Below, in pieces: positions 28,232 to 37,900 of a stretch of DNA of 64,000 nt. The notes beneath the pieces were generated by a model. It had not been told where the DNA came from. It did not search any database and saw nothing but the letters and a program-made list of their open reading frames with translations. Every line of letters starts with the position of its first letter. Positions within the stretch are counted from its first letter, which is position 1. A program made the position numbers and the translations under genes. Origin of the DNA: an uncultured Christensenellaceae bacterium (GTDB lineage: Bacteria; Bacillota; Clostridia; Christensenellales; UBA3700); the NCBI GenBank assembly GCA_944376205.1, contig CALWBV010000002.1:136520-200519 (forward strand). Direction: 5' to 3'.

Positions 28232-29473
28232 TTAGACGATTTCACCGTAAGCGATGCCGTCTTTTATAAAAGCTATCTTTACATTGCAAAGCACGTCGCT
28301 TCCAACGCCTTTGACATATACCTTGATGTATTGGCGAGTATAACCGCACATATATCCGTTTTCCTCGTCTTCGGTGAGAAGTTCCAAAGTTTTTCCTACA
28401 TACTGCTCGAGATATTTACGCTTTTCATCCTCTGCGACTTTAGCGGCACGAGCGCATCTGTCCTTGAGCACTTCGGGAGCAAGTTGACGGTATTTTGCCG
28501 CGACTGTACCTTTCCTCGAAGAATATCCGAAACAATGTACCTGATAAAATCCTATGCTTTTTATAAATTCAAGCGTCTTTTCAAAAGCCTCGTCGCTCTC
28601 CGTAGGAAATCCGCATATGAGATCGGTGGTAATAGCGCAATCTGCAAAATACTCTCTAATGAGTTTGACTTTTTGAGCATATTGAGCGGTAGTGTAATGT
28701 CTGTTCATTTTTTTAAGAACGCCGTCTTCGCCGCTCTGCAACGAAAGATGAAACTGCGGACAGAATTTTTTAAGTCCTTTGAGCGCCGTCAACAATTTAT
28801 CGTCAATGACGTTTACTTCCAAAGACCCGAGACGTATTCTGCAATCTATATCCTTGAGATCGTCTATAAGCTCGGCAAGACTGCTTCCCGTATCCTTTCC
28901 GTATGACGACATGTCTATACCCGTAAGCGTAATCTCTTTACATTTTTTTGCAAGTTCTTTGCATTCTGCAACAATGCTTTGTGCCGACCTCGAACGGTTT
29001 CTGCCCCTCAAGTAAGGAATAAGGCAATAACTGCAAAAATTATTACAGCCGTCCTGAATTTTTACATACGCTCTCGTGCGCACGACCTCGGGAGAAAAAT
29101 CGTCCTCATAGACGCTCGGAAGTTCTTTGACTTCGATACCCTCACAATCAAGCTCGTCGATTATAGCCTGCTTGTCTGCGACTCCTTTTACATAACTGAC
29201 GTTAGGTTTGTCGGCAAACTGCAAAGCGTTGTTTTGCGATGCGCAACCGCACACGATTATTTTAGCATTCGGATTGAGTTTCAGACAGCGGGTAACGCAT
29301 TGGCGAGACTTACGCTCTGCCTCGTTGGTTACGGCACATGTATTGAGTATATATAAATCGGCGCAAACAAGTTCCTCGCTTGCTTCGTATCCCCTCTCAC
29401 GGAGACTCTTAAGCAAGCTGTCGCATTCGTATTTATTGACTTTGCAACCCAGATTGTAAACGACCGCTTTCAT
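28232..29473 (-). CDS. mtaB: tRNA t6A37 methylthiotransferase MtaB
   Basis: Radical-SAM enzyme adding a methylthio group to t6A37 of tRNAs decoding ANN codons. 413 aa. The UPF0004 domain has NLGCKVNKYECD, LNTCAVTNEAERKSRQ and CGCASQ, supplying three Cys of one cluster. The radical SAM motif is CNNFCSYC. GFPTESDEAFEKTLEFI and a C-terminal TRAM region follow. I favour MtaB over MiaB or RimO because of the N-terminal signature and the rsmE-mtaB-rpsU neighbourhood. Confidence 0.93.
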   Translation of the reverse strand: MKAVVYNLGCKVNKYECDSLLKSLRERGYEASEELVCADLYILNTCAVTNEAERKSRQCVTRCLKLNPNAKIIVCGCASQNNALQFADKPNVSYVKGVADKQAIIDELDCEGIEVKELPSVYEDDFSPEVVRTRAYVKIQDGCNNFCSYCLIPYLRGRNRSRSAQSIVAECKELAKKCKEITLTGIDMSSYGKDTGSSLAELIDDLKDIDCRIRLGSLEVNVIDDKLLTALKGLKKFCPQFHLSLQSGEDGVLKKMNRHYTTAQYAQKVKLIREYFADCAITTDLICGFPTESDEAFEKTLEFIKSIGFYQVHCFGYSSRKGTVAAKYRQLAPEVLKDRCARAAKVAEDEKRKYLEQYVGKTLELLTEDEENGYMCGYTRQYIKVYVKGVGSDVLCNVKIAFIKDGIAYGEIV

Positions 29474-29560
29474 CTTTTCCTGTGTCTTATTTATAAATTA
29501 TTTATCCGTATATATTTATCGGCATGTGCAGTACGCACACGATTATTTTTGCGACAAACT

Positions 29561-30289
29561 TCAGCCTTTCAGTTCGCCCAGTTCGTACATAACAAGTCCC
29601 GTAGCGATGACTGCCGCCGTCTCACATCTTAAAATACGCTTGCCGAGAGAAACTATCTGCGCTCCGCATTCTTTGGCTTTTTGCACTTCTTCGGGAGCAA
29701 AACCTCCCTCGCTTCCTATTATCAGCGCAATTCTTTTTCCTGCGCATATTCCGTTTACCTGCGCCATGCTTCCCCTAACGGCGTGCTCGTAAGGAAGGAT
29801 TACCGTATCGTAATTTTTGAGCATGTCGACAACGTCCGAGAAATCTTTAAGTTCGCTTACGGTAGTTTTCAGCGATCTGCCGCATTGCTTGCACGCTTCG
29901 AGAGCAATCCTGTTTTGTCTTGCCGGGTTGAATTTAGTTTCGTTGGTATAAGCAGACAAAAACGGCACTATTTCCTTTACACCGAGTTCGACGCACTTTT
30001 GTACGATGTAGTCAAGCTTGTCTCCTTTCGGCAAAGCCTGAAAAAGCGCAACTTCAGCGCAAGTTTTGCAGTCGTTGTCTTTGATTTCGTCCACCTTGAC
30101 GACTGCATAATCTTTTGCTATCTCCTCTATCGTGCCGCAATAATCTTTGTCATCGTCGAGATTGACGATAACTTTATATCCGACCTTATATCTCAAAACT
30201 CTGGTCAGATGCGTAAATTCTTCACCGCTTAAAATAATTTTGTCTTGCGAAAAATCGGTTTTATCTGCAAAAAATCTCTTGATTTCCAT
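29561..30289 (-). CDS. rsmE: 16S rRNA m3U1498 methyltransferase RsmE
   Basis: SPOUT-class methyltransferase. 242 aa. An N-terminal PUA-like domain (EIKRFFADK, EEFTHLTRVLRYKVG) is followed by a knotted SAM domain ending in IGSEGGFAPEEV and SLGKRILRCETAAV, both family signatures. The start lies 4 nt after the prmA stop, so the pair is co-translated. Same gene order as in Bacillus. Confidence 0.96.
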   Translation of the reverse strand: MEIKRFFADKTDFSQDKIILSGEEFTHLTRVLRYKVGYKVIVNLDDDKDYCGTIEEIAKDYAVVKVDEIKDNDCKTCAEVALFQALPKGDKLDYIVQKCVELGVKEIVPFLSAYTNETKFNPARQNRIALEACKQCGRSLKTTVSELKDFSDVVDMLKNYDTVILPYEHAVRGSMAQVNGICAGKRIALIIGSEGGFAPEEVQKAKECGAQIVSLGKRILRCETAAVIATGLVMYELGELKG

Positions 30290-30292
30290 AGC

Positions 30293-31222
30293 TTATTTTG
30301 TAAGTCTGAATGCTACCCATTCTCCCATATTCATTCTCTCTGCGACCTCAAAACCTGCCTTGACAAAAGCGTCCTTGACGTCGTTTTCTCTCTTGAGAAT
30401 GATTCCCGATACGATTACGACTCCGTCCTTTTTCATATAATCACCTAAACTTTGCGACAGCGTGATAAGTACGTCCGCCGTTATATTTGCAAGTACGATG
30501 TCGAATTTGCCCGTAGTCTTATCGAGAAGATTTGCATTTGCGACGTAAATCTTATCGGACAATCCGTTGAGTTCGCTGTTTTCTTTTGCAGCTTTTACGG
30601 CATTGTCGTCGATGTCATACGCTTCTACGCTTTTTGCACCGAGTCTTGCCGACGCCAGCGCAAGAATACCGCTTCCCGTGCCTACGTCTATAACACTCTT
30701 GTCTTCGACTCCCAAAGCCTGCAAAAACATAAGACACATTTTTGTACTCTCGTGTTCGCCAGTACCGAATGCCATGCCGGGATCTATCTTAACTACGTAT
30801 TCGCCGTCGTCAGGCGCATAGTCTATCCATTCTGGAACAATCGTTACTCTGCCTGCGTGAATAGGTTTGTAATACTGTTTCCAACTGTTCACCCAGTCAT
30901 CGTCGTTGACAAGCGTTTCGCTTATCCCGAGAGTTCCGTAGTCAAAAGGACAATTTTCTTTGAGAAAATCCAATCTTTCTTTAAGCTGCGATTTGATTTG
31001 ATCGTATCCGTCTAAAGGGAAATATCCCTTTACCTGCGCCTTGCCGTCATCTACGATGAGATGTTCTTCCATATAATCCCACACTACACCGCTATCCGAC
31101 AATCCTAGTAAATCCCTGTTGTCGTATATTCCTATTCCGTTGCTTCCCAAATCCGTGAGAATATCCGCAACGAGTTCGCTTGCTTCGCTGGTGGTATCTA
31201 TCGTGAGTTCGTAATATTTCAT
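30293..31222 (-). CDS. prmA: Ribosomal protein L11 methyltransferase
   Basis: SAM-dependent trimethylation of L11. 309 aa. The N-terminal substrate domain is followed by the SAM fold with VIDVGTGSGILALASARLGA, the FDIVLANITADVL motif, and DPGMAFGTGEHEST, which is diagnostic. GAGGC precedes the ATG. It lies 69 nt after the COG2426 gene; dnaJ, its usual upstream partner in Bacillus, is absent here. Confidence 0.96.
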   Translation of the reverse strand: MKYYELTIDTTSEASELVADILTDLGSNGIGIYDNRDLLGLSDSGVVWDYMEEHLIVDDGKAQVKGYFPLDGYDQIKSQLKERLDFLKENCPFDYGTLGISETLVNDDDWVNSWKQYYKPIHAGRVTIVPEWIDYAPDDGEYVVKIDPGMAFGTGEHESTKMCLMFLQALGVEDKSVIDVGTGSGILALASARLGAKSVEAYDIDDNAVKAAKENSELNGLSDKIYVANANLLDKTTGKFDIVLANITADVLITLSQSLGDYMKKDGVVIVSGIILKRENDVKDAFVKAGFEVAERMNMGEWVAFRLTK

Positions 31223-31291
31223 GTTTGCCTCTTGTGTAATGACTGAATATTTATCTCTGCCGTTTGCCTTGCAGGTATCGGACGGCGCAAA

Positions 31292-32236
31292 TTAATTTTC
31301 GTCGGATAAATCGTCTTTTTTATTGCAGCTTGTAGGAGCAAGCAAACCTTCGTCATGAGACGATATGTTTTTTGATTGTTCAGTTTTTTCATCTGCGGCG
31401 TCAGCGGCTTCAACTTCTTTTTTATCTTCTTTTGCCGACGTATCCGATTCGCTTATATTGCAAGAATCGACTTCAGACTTTTGAGAGTTTTCACCGTCGG
31501 ATACAACGCTGTTTTGACCGCTTACGTTTATGACATTTTCTTGCGAAGCTTCTTCTGTCGTCGTCGATTGTCCGTCTACGGCATTTGCCGCCTGCTCTTT
31601 TGTCGCCTTCTTATTCTTAACCATTTTGACGACTATTCGCAAAATGTAAATCAAAAGCACCAATATAACGATTATGAAGAAAACGTCAAGCACGATATTC
31701 ATATAATCCTGCAAGAATACCGCCAAAGCCGTAACGATAAGTCCTGCCGTAAGATTTCCCAGCCATACCATGAACATTGACTTCCAAAAAGGAATATCCA
31801 AAAACGTGGAAATCGCACTGCCCGTCCATACTCCCGTCATAGGAAAAGGTACGGCGACGAAAATATATACTCCGAGCATTTTTTTCTTCTCGAGCTTTTT
31901 CATAAGTTCGGGTGAAAGCTTTCCGTCGTCAGAAGCTCCTACTACTTTGAGCGCTTTGCTTCTGAAACCGCTTTCTACCGCATTGGCAAGCGAAGCAAAC
32001 GCTTTGTATTTTTTCATCCAATTGAGTACTGGTTGTAAAATCAACAAAAGTATCGGCGAAACGAGTGCCGAACCTGCCCACGCCAAAGCGAGCGCCAGCA
32101 AAGGATGAATTCCCATTGTCATTGCGGCAGGAATTGCACCTCTCAATTCTACGATAGGTATCATAGAGATAAGTGCGGTCGTGATGTAATCGTTGCCGAT
32201 TAACTCTCTTACAAAGTCGATAATGCGTTCTGTCAA
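31292..32236 (-). CDS. COG2426 small-multidrug-export-like membrane protein with long acidic tail
   Basis: About 314 aa. The first 200 residues match COG2426 (Sm_multidrug_ex): MIPIVELRGAIPAAM, a Gly/Pro-rich AWAGSALVSPILLL helix, and FVAVPFPMTGVWTGS. Five to six membrane helices end at about residue 200. The last 100 or so residues are charged and low-complexity (Asp, Glu, Ser, Lys), likely disordered and cytosolic, and are not part of the family. I start at TTG 32236 because GGAGG lies 5 nt upstream; a GTG 12 codons earlier has no site. Function is unknown despite the family name. Confidence 0.8.
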   Translation of the reverse strand: MTERIIDFVRELIGNDYITTALISMIPIVELRGAIPAAMTMGIHPLLALALAWAGSALVSPILLLILQPVLNWMKKYKAFASLANAVESGFRSKALKVVGASDDGKLSPELMKKLEKKKMLGVYIFVAVPFPMTGVWTGSAISTFLDIPFWKSMFMVWLGNLTAGLIVTALAVFLQDYMNIVLDVFFIIVILVLLIYILRIVVKMVKNKKATKEQAANAVDGQSTTTEEASQENVINVSGQNSVVSDGENSQKSEVDSCNISESDTSAKEDKKEVEAADAADEKTEQSKNISSHDEGLLAPTSCNKKDDLSDEN

Positions 32237-32334
32237 AGCGTCCTCCGAAAGATTGCGCCAAACGTTGTACACGTATGTGGCACGATTTGCTATTGAAATA
32301 AAAATCTATATGATTTTATTACAATTACAGATTA

Positions 32335-32364
32335 AATATACTATATTCTGTTGCTTTTAGTCAA
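32335..32364 (-). promoter_or_regulatory. Promoter of the COG2426-prmA-rsmE-mtaB-rpsU operon
   Basis: -35 TTGACT (32364-32359), 18-nt spacer, -10 TATATT (32340-32335). It overlaps the divergent ttcA promoter (32351-32379), so the two polymerases would compete for the same DNA. Confidence 0.55.
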
Positions 32365-32379
32365 TAAAACAGCTAAACT
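32351..32379 (+). promoter_or_regulatory. ttcA-like gene promoter, leaderless configuration
   Basis: -35 TTGCTT, 17-nt spacer, -10 TAAACT ending exactly 7 nt before the ATG at 32386; no ribosome site. Confidence 0.65.
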
Positions 32380-32385
32380 AAATGT

Positions 32386-33129
32386 ATGCAAAAATTATTA
32401 TCACTTACACGCAAAGCCATAGGCGATTATCACATGATAGAAGACGGCGACAGAATAGCCGTAGGACTGTCGGGAGGCAAAGACAGCATTTCGCTGCTTG
32501 CAATACTTGCCGCCTATAAAAAATTCGCACCCGAAAAATTCGATTTGGTAGCTATAAATATCGATCTCGGCTTTGCCGATACCGACCAAAACGAAGTCGA
32601 AGCCACAAGAAAATATTGCGAAAGCATAGGTGTAGAATTTGTAGTCGAACACACTCAAATTTACGATATAATTCTTGAAAGAAAAGAAAAAAGTCCTTGT
32701 TCGCTGTGTTCCAAAATGCGCAGAGGCGCTCTCAACAGCGTAGCAATTGCACACGGCTGCAACAAACTCGCACTCGGTCACCATGCCGACGATATACTCG
32801 AAACATTCTTTTTAAGCATGATTTACGAAGGCAGAATTTCCACGTTTATGCCCTTGAGTCACATGGACAGAAGCGGAATTACTCTCCTCCGTCCTTTCAT
32901 CTATGTAGAAGAAAAATATCTTTCGGGATTGACTAGGCGGTATAACCTGCCGATAATACACAACCCCTGTCCTCAAGATAAAAACACAAAGCGTGAAGAT
33001 ATAAAACAGCTCATAGCGTCGCTTGACGAAAAATACGACTGCAAACAACATTTTCTTACTGCGCTGTTCCACCCCGAACGCAACAATCTTTGGGATAAAA
33101 TGAAAGACGTAATCAAAAAACCAGAATAG
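32386..33129 (+). CDS. TtcA-type tRNA thiolation enzyme
   Basis: 247-aa PP-loop ATPase of the TtcA/TtuA family that activates a tRNA base for sulfur insertion (2-thiocytidine 32 in the model enzyme). Motifs are the PP-loop GLSGGKDS, the paired Cys in PCSLCSKMRRG, and ALGHHADDILET. A further Cys, NPCPQD, may complete the iron-sulfur site. TilS is less likely because of the CxxC and length. No Shine-Dalgarno; the promoter -10 ends 7 nt before the ATG. Monocistronic, ended by a bidirectional terminator shared with spoIIID. Confidence 0.88.
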   Translation: MQKLLSLTRKAIGDYHMIEDGDRIAVGLSGGKDSISLLAILAAYKKFAPEKFDLVAINIDLGFADTDQNEVEATRKYCESIGVEFVVEHTQIYDIILERKEKSPCSLCSKMRRGALNSVAIAHGCNKLALGHHADDILETFFLSMIYEGRISTFMPLSHMDRSGITLLRPFIYVEEKYLSGLTRRYNLPIIHNPCPQDKNTKREDIKQLIASLDEKYDCKQHFLTALFHPERNNLWDKMKDVIKKPE

Positions 33130-33175
33130 GTAAAATCAAATTACGGCGTCCGTTAAATTTTATGCAAAAAAATCT

Positions 33176-33200
33176 GACACATCTATGATGTGTCTTTTTT
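33176..33200. terminator. Bidirectional terminator between ttcA-like gene and spoIIID
   Basis: Perfect 8-bp stem GACACATC/GATGTGTC with a 3-nt loop. T tracts follow on the plus strand (after 33194) and on the minus strand (through about 33166-33175). Confidence 0.88.
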
Positions 33201-33231
33201 GTTTCTCCTATGATTTCAGATAAAAAATGTA

Positions 33232-33546
33232 TCAAAAAGCCGAAGATAAACTTTCTGTAACAGTCTGCTGTATAGCCAAACTCTCCGTTTCGTCGGACTT
33301 TGACTTTTTATATTTTTTTCTCGTGCTCTCGCCGCCGCGCAGATGCCTTACCGACAAATTGTAATCGAGAACTTCCTGTACTTCGTCGTACAAATCGATA
33401 TCGGTATATTTTAACTTGACGTGCATATAACCGTGCACCGTGCTTTTGCTCAATCCGAACACTTCGGCACATTGCCGTATAGTGCATCTGTGTAAAATTA
33501 TATAATCGGCTATCTCCCTGATCAGCTCTGAATAATCTTCTCTCAT
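33232..33546 (-). CDS. spoIIID: Sporulation transcriptional regulator SpoIIID
   Basis: 104-aa DNA-binding regulator of mother-cell gene expression. The helix-turn-helix CAEVFGLSKSTVHGYM is followed by the diagnostic VRHLRGGESTRKKYKK, very close to Bacillus SpoIIID. The C-terminal 30 residues are longer and different. GAGGTGAG precedes the ATG. It shows that this organism, or a recent ancestor, carries a sporulation programme. It lies next to two TauE/SafE genes in the same direction. Confidence 0.95.
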   Translation of the reverse strand: MREDYSELIREIADYIILHRCTIRQCAEVFGLSKSTVHGYMHVKLKYTDIDLYDEVQEVLDYNLSVRHLRGGESTRKKYKKSKSDETESLAIQQTVTESLSSAF

Positions 33547-33602
33547 AACTCACCTCAATTCAGTCTATGAGAGTTAAAGACCCGTTATGCCATATGTCTT
33601 GT

Positions 33603-33633
33603 AACGTATGCGTCGATATGCATTGACTTATGC
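33603..33633 (-). promoter_or_regulatory. Candidate sigma-E promoter of spoIIID
   Basis: Minus strand: GCATAAGT (33633-33626), 15-nt gap, CATACGTT (33610-33603), near the sigma-E pattern (-35 KMATATT, -10 CATACAMT). In Bacillus spoIIID is transcribed by sigma-E. Match is partial. Confidence 0.35.
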
Positions 33634-33641
33634 GTCTTTAT

Positions 33642-34052
33642 TCAATCGTTCAACGTGTATTCCTCTTTACATTTGCGCATATATGCAATTGTACATTTGT
33701 ACAGAGTTACAACAAACATCACGACGCCCAGACATGTTATAAATACCGCAAATATCACGGACAAAACCGACGAATGGATTTTACCTGCGGCAAAGGACGT
33801 CAGTATGCTCGCCGGAAGCGCCGGCAATACTACCTTGAGTATGCTCTTGTAATCCAGATTTTTTTGTTTTGCATTAATTATGCTGACTACGACAGCCATT
33901 GGGATAAAAGCTACGAGATTGATAGCCTGCGCCTGTCTCTGTTCGATATCGAGAAAAAGAGTAAGTATAGGTATAAGAAGAGTACCTCCACCCATTCCCA
34001 TACCTCCGATTATACCGCCGCATATTCCCGCTATAATGTACCAAAATATCAT
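33642..34052 (-). CDS. Half-size TauE/SafE family permease, second half
   Basis: 136 aa with about four membrane helices. The N terminus IAGICGGIIGGMGMGGGTLLIPIL is the glycine-rich first helix of TauE/SafE (sulfite/organosulfonate exporter) proteins, followed by QAINLVAFIPMA. Full members have about 250 residues and two such halves. This protein and its upstream neighbour each hold one half, so they probably pair in the membrane. AGGAG precedes the ATG. Substrate unknown; could be a C2/C3 sulfonate, sulfite or another anion. Confidence 0.85.
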   Translation of the reverse strand: MIFWYIIAGICGGIIGGMGMGGGTLLIPILTLFLDIEQRQAQAINLVAFIPMAVVVSIINAKQKNLDYKSILKVVLPALPASILTSFAAGKIHSSVLSVIFAVFITCLGVVMFVVTLYKCTIAYMRKCKEEYTLND

Positions 34053-34093
34053 AAAACCGCTCCTGTTATTTCCATTGACAATATCATTAAACG

Positions 34094-34591
34094 TTAAATT
34101 CTGTTTACAAGCATAGATATTCCCGCAAAAATCATGATTGCATAAAAAACTATTGACAACACATTATTGGACAGCTTTTTCATAACAAAAGTTCCCAGTA
34201 TTCCTCCGAGTATTACTCCTGCCGTTACAAATCCGCCGCTTTTCAAAACAAAATCTCCTCTTATGACGTAAATGAGCGAACTGACAAGACTTAAAGGCAA
34301 AATCGTGAGTATAGCACTAGAGTGAGCTTTCTTTTCTTCAAGTCCCAATAACAGCGTCATTACAGGTATTACCAACATGCCGCCGCCTCCCCCAAAAAGT
34401 CCATTGATTGCACCCACTGTTAAAGATACTGCTATCGTCAGAATATTTTTTGCTACTTTTCCAATTTTTTCCACACGGTTTGGATTTTTGCCGTTATTTA
34501 CAGTATTTTTCCCTTCTTGTGCTGCTTCAAAATCTCTTTTTAGCGTAAATTTGGTTGAATTTTTGCACTTATTTTCCATTTGTTTTCCCAT
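34094..34591 (-). CDS. Half-size TauE/SafE family permease, first half, with charged N-terminal extension
   Basis: 165 aa. The first 45 residues are charged and Lys/Asn-rich without membrane character. Then comes VGAINGLFGGGGGMLVIPVMTL, the TauE/SafE glycine motif, followed by KKAHSSAILTILPLS and two or three more helices. It lies 41 nt before the second half-gene, so the two are surely one operon. A start at the internal ATG four codons later is also possible. The extension is unusual for the family. Confidence 0.83.
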   Translation of the reverse strand: MGKQMENKCKNSTKFTLKRDFEAAQEGKNTVNNGKNPNRVEKIGKVAKNILTIAVSLTVGAINGLFGGGGGMLVIPVMTLLLGLEEKKAHSSAILTILPLSLVSSLIYVIRGDFVLKSGGFVTAGVILGGILGTFVMKKLSNNVLSIVFYAIMIFAGISMLVNRI

Positions 34592-34860
34592 TCCCGATTT
34601 GCAACACTCTCTAATAATTGTATTTTTGTGTACGATATGTCCATAAATTTTATTGAGTTTTAAGACACAAAATCAACAAACCGATAATCTTTGTCACGAT
34701 ATTTTGACGTTGTCGTCTTGTGATTTGCGATTGTCTTTCTCTCGTAATAGCTTGTGTAATTATTCCGTTTTTTTGCACAACATTATTTTCAGCGTCGCCA
34801 ACGTATGCTTTAGTATGATAAGGTAAATTATTTTTAATAATAAAAATTAGGTAAAAGTAA

Positions 34861-34889
34861 TTGATTTTTTTATCTCTTTAATATATAAT
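34861..34889 (+). promoter_or_regulatory. Promoter of the large repeat-protein gene
   Basis: -35 TTGATT, 17-nt spacer, -10 TATAAT. Predicted start near 34896, giving a leader of about 50 nt that ends with AAGGTGG before the ATG. Confidence 0.78.
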
Positions 34890-34902
34890 GACAAAGACTA
34901 TT

Positions 34903-34932
34903 AATAATAGATTATTATGATAATAGATTATT
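34903..34932 (+). repeat. Two tandem palindromes in the leader of the repeat-protein gene
   Basis: AATAATAGATTATT (34903-34916) and the near-identical GATAATAGATTATT (34919-34932), each an inverted repeat, 16 nt apart and just before the ribosome site. They could form RNA stems near the 5' end or bind a dimeric repressor. Confidence 0.75.
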
Positions 34933-34945
34933 GAAAGGTGGTTAA

Positions 34946-37900
34946 ATGAACAAGAAAAGACTTTTTATCTTAACAGCGTTGATTTTGGTCGCTTGTCTTG
35001 CATTCTCACTTTTCGCAGCAGCCTGCGACAACGATGAGACTACCCCTACGGACAACACCGAAACCGATTTGCTTTTCACCAACGGTACGTTCAAACTTAC
35101 TAGCGATACCGCAGTACTCAGCTCACCCAACAACTGGACAGGCGCCCCCGGCTCCACCAGCTCGTCAAATGCCACTCCCAGTGACGACGACGATCTTACG
35201 AAGGGTGTAGTCGATTCCTCTTCCGCTGCTTGGAAAAACCTCAAAAAAGAGTATAAAACCATCAGCATTTCTTCTCCCGGCAGAGGTAAGACCAGCGACA
35301 CCAATGAGAATCTCGACGACAACAAGATCCTTATGATTCACAATATGGTTCCCACAGCTTACAAGTACACTTCCGGTTCGACGACTATCAACAAAAACAG
35401 CTACTACAAGTTGAGTGTTGACGTCAAGACTTTGCTCGACGACGACAATACCGATCCTCTTGCAGGCGCTTATATCTATGTCAACGGCTCTGCATATGCA
35501 GGCTGGACGGCTATCGACACCAACGGCGAATGGAAAACCTATACTCTCTATATCGAAGGTTCTCAACTCGCTGACGGAACCATAACCGTCGTACTCTCCC
35601 TCGGCGTAGGCAATACCGATACAGGTCACCTTACCAAGGGTTACGCTTTCTTCGACAACGTATATCTTGAAAATCTCAGTGAAGTTGACGAAGACGACGA
35701 AAACGACAAACCTTTCACCAAAGAGATGTACGATGATATCGAAATCACCTCCGAAGTCTCCAAATATACGATGACTACCGCTGACGGCGAATTCGATTAC
35801 GTTACTTCAGTTATCAGTGCTCCCCCCTATTCTGCTTCAAAATATACCATGGTAAGCGGTTTCGGTTCGGGCAATACTGCAAGCACGTCCTCTACTTACG
35901 TCTCCAAAGGTATCCTCGATACTTCTACGGTAAAAGACTATAAGTCTTCTCTCTCCGCTCTCGAAAACCTTCTGACATCGCAAGGTTCTTCTATCGACGA
36001 ACTCGCAGTTCCCGAAGTTTCCGTGGGTACGAGAATGCTCTATATGCAAAATAAGCAGGCTACCGCTTTCGGTATGCGCCCCAGCGTAGGAATGAATTTC
36101 AATTCCAATACATTCTACAAAGTCAGCGTTTGGGCTAAATCCTATATCACCAGCGGTCCCGCTTCCATCAGACTTACTAACGGTACCAACGATGACAGTA
36201 ACAACTACGTCATCGACAACATTTCCACCAACGGCGAATGGAAAGAATATTCGTTCTACGTTGCTGCAAACCAATTCAGAAGCTCTGAACTCTATCTTGA
36301 ATTCTGGTTGGGTTACGGCGGCTCCAACGACACCGATACGCACGCTGTCGGCGCAATCTTCTTTGACCACATCACTCTCGAAGAAGTAAAAGAAAGCGAT
36401 TACTCTTCTGCTACCGAATCAGACAGCGTAAAGAAGATCAATCTCCAGACAGACGAAGAAAACATGACTTCTGTCAACCTTGCCGATTTCGGTATCCTCA
36501 ACAGCGAAGACGCTATCAAAGACCGTTCGGTTTTTGAAGTAATCGACACCGAAAACTTCACCGCTGGCGAGTTCTTCAAGACTAACCCCGGCAAACCTGT
36601 TGACTTCGATTCCGATATATTCAATTCGAAGGTACTCGCTATCAACAACTACAAGCCTTCCGCTACTACGTTGTCCAACCTGTACTACAACGGTACTTCA
36701 ACTGTCGACAAAACTATATCCATAGCTCCCAACAAGGTTTATGCGATTTCTATGTTTGTTAAGACAGAAAACGTAGCTTCTGCAAGCGGACTCAATATCG
36801 AACTCCTCAAATACAATAAGGATTACGATCAGTCCACGCAAAAATTCGAAAAGGCTTATACTTCACTTACCAGCTTTACCAATATCAACACGGTAAACCT
36901 CGAAGATTACAAGGGCGTCAACGATTACACTCTCTTCACCTTCTATGTCGTAGGCGAAGAACTCGAATATGCTAATCTCGCCGTTGCATTCTCTCTCGGT
37001 ACCGGCACAGGCAGCGATTACTCCACTCTTACAAGCGGATACGCATACATCTCCTCCCTCTATGTAGAAGAGATCACATACAGCGAATACGCTTCCGTAA
37101 CCACCGCTACCAATATCAAAACTTATTCGCTCACAAGTTCGGCAGAAAGCAGCGAAGTTTCTTCCAACGGTTACTTCAAGTATGTAGACATCAGCTCTAC
37201 TGAAAATATCTACGGAACCGACGCTTTCGGCAAAGACGGTATGCTTAACGGCTTCCTCGGCGCTCCTACCAACTGGTCCGCAAACAACACCACCGTGCTC
37301 AATGATTCTTCTTACAAGAATATGGCAGGCGTTCTCAACCTCAACAACGAAAGCCAGCTCATCGCTCTCGGTATCACCAAAGACGGTTTCTACACAGGTA
37401 TCGAAGACGTAGTTACTCTCGACGGCAAGAACGTAAATCCTACCGTACTCGCCATCAAGAAGGACGACAGCATTGCTACTTTAGGATATACTTCCAACTC
37501 TATATCCCTGTCGGCAAAATCTTACTATGCATTCAATGTATGGGCAAAAGCTCCCGAAGGCAGTCCCTTCAGCATAATTCTCAAGACAGCTACGGCAGAC
37601 GATAACTCCAAACTCGCTACTCTCGTCGGCGACGGCAAGTGGCATATGTACACCGTATTCGTAGAGACAGGTATTTCGTCCACGTCCGTTACTCTTTCGC
37701 TCAATGCAGGTTATGAAAGCGGCGCTATGACCAGCAGTACCGTATTCTTCACCGGCGTTACCTACACGACTGTCAGCGAAAAAGCATTCGAAAACGCACA
37801 GGCTTCTACTAGCTCGGATCTCCTTGCTCAATCTTGGCTCGTTGACTCTTTCGACGATGTTAAAGACGCAGAAGACCTCTCTGCTCCCAACAACTTTACG

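Larger units (their letters stand above)
34592..34945. other. Intergenic region upstream of the 1346-residue protein gene
   Basis: 354 nt between divergent genes. The right part holds the promoter and palindromic leader of the large gene. The left part, upstream of the TauE/SafE pair, has TACAAT-like sequence but no convincing -35. Confidence 0.55.
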
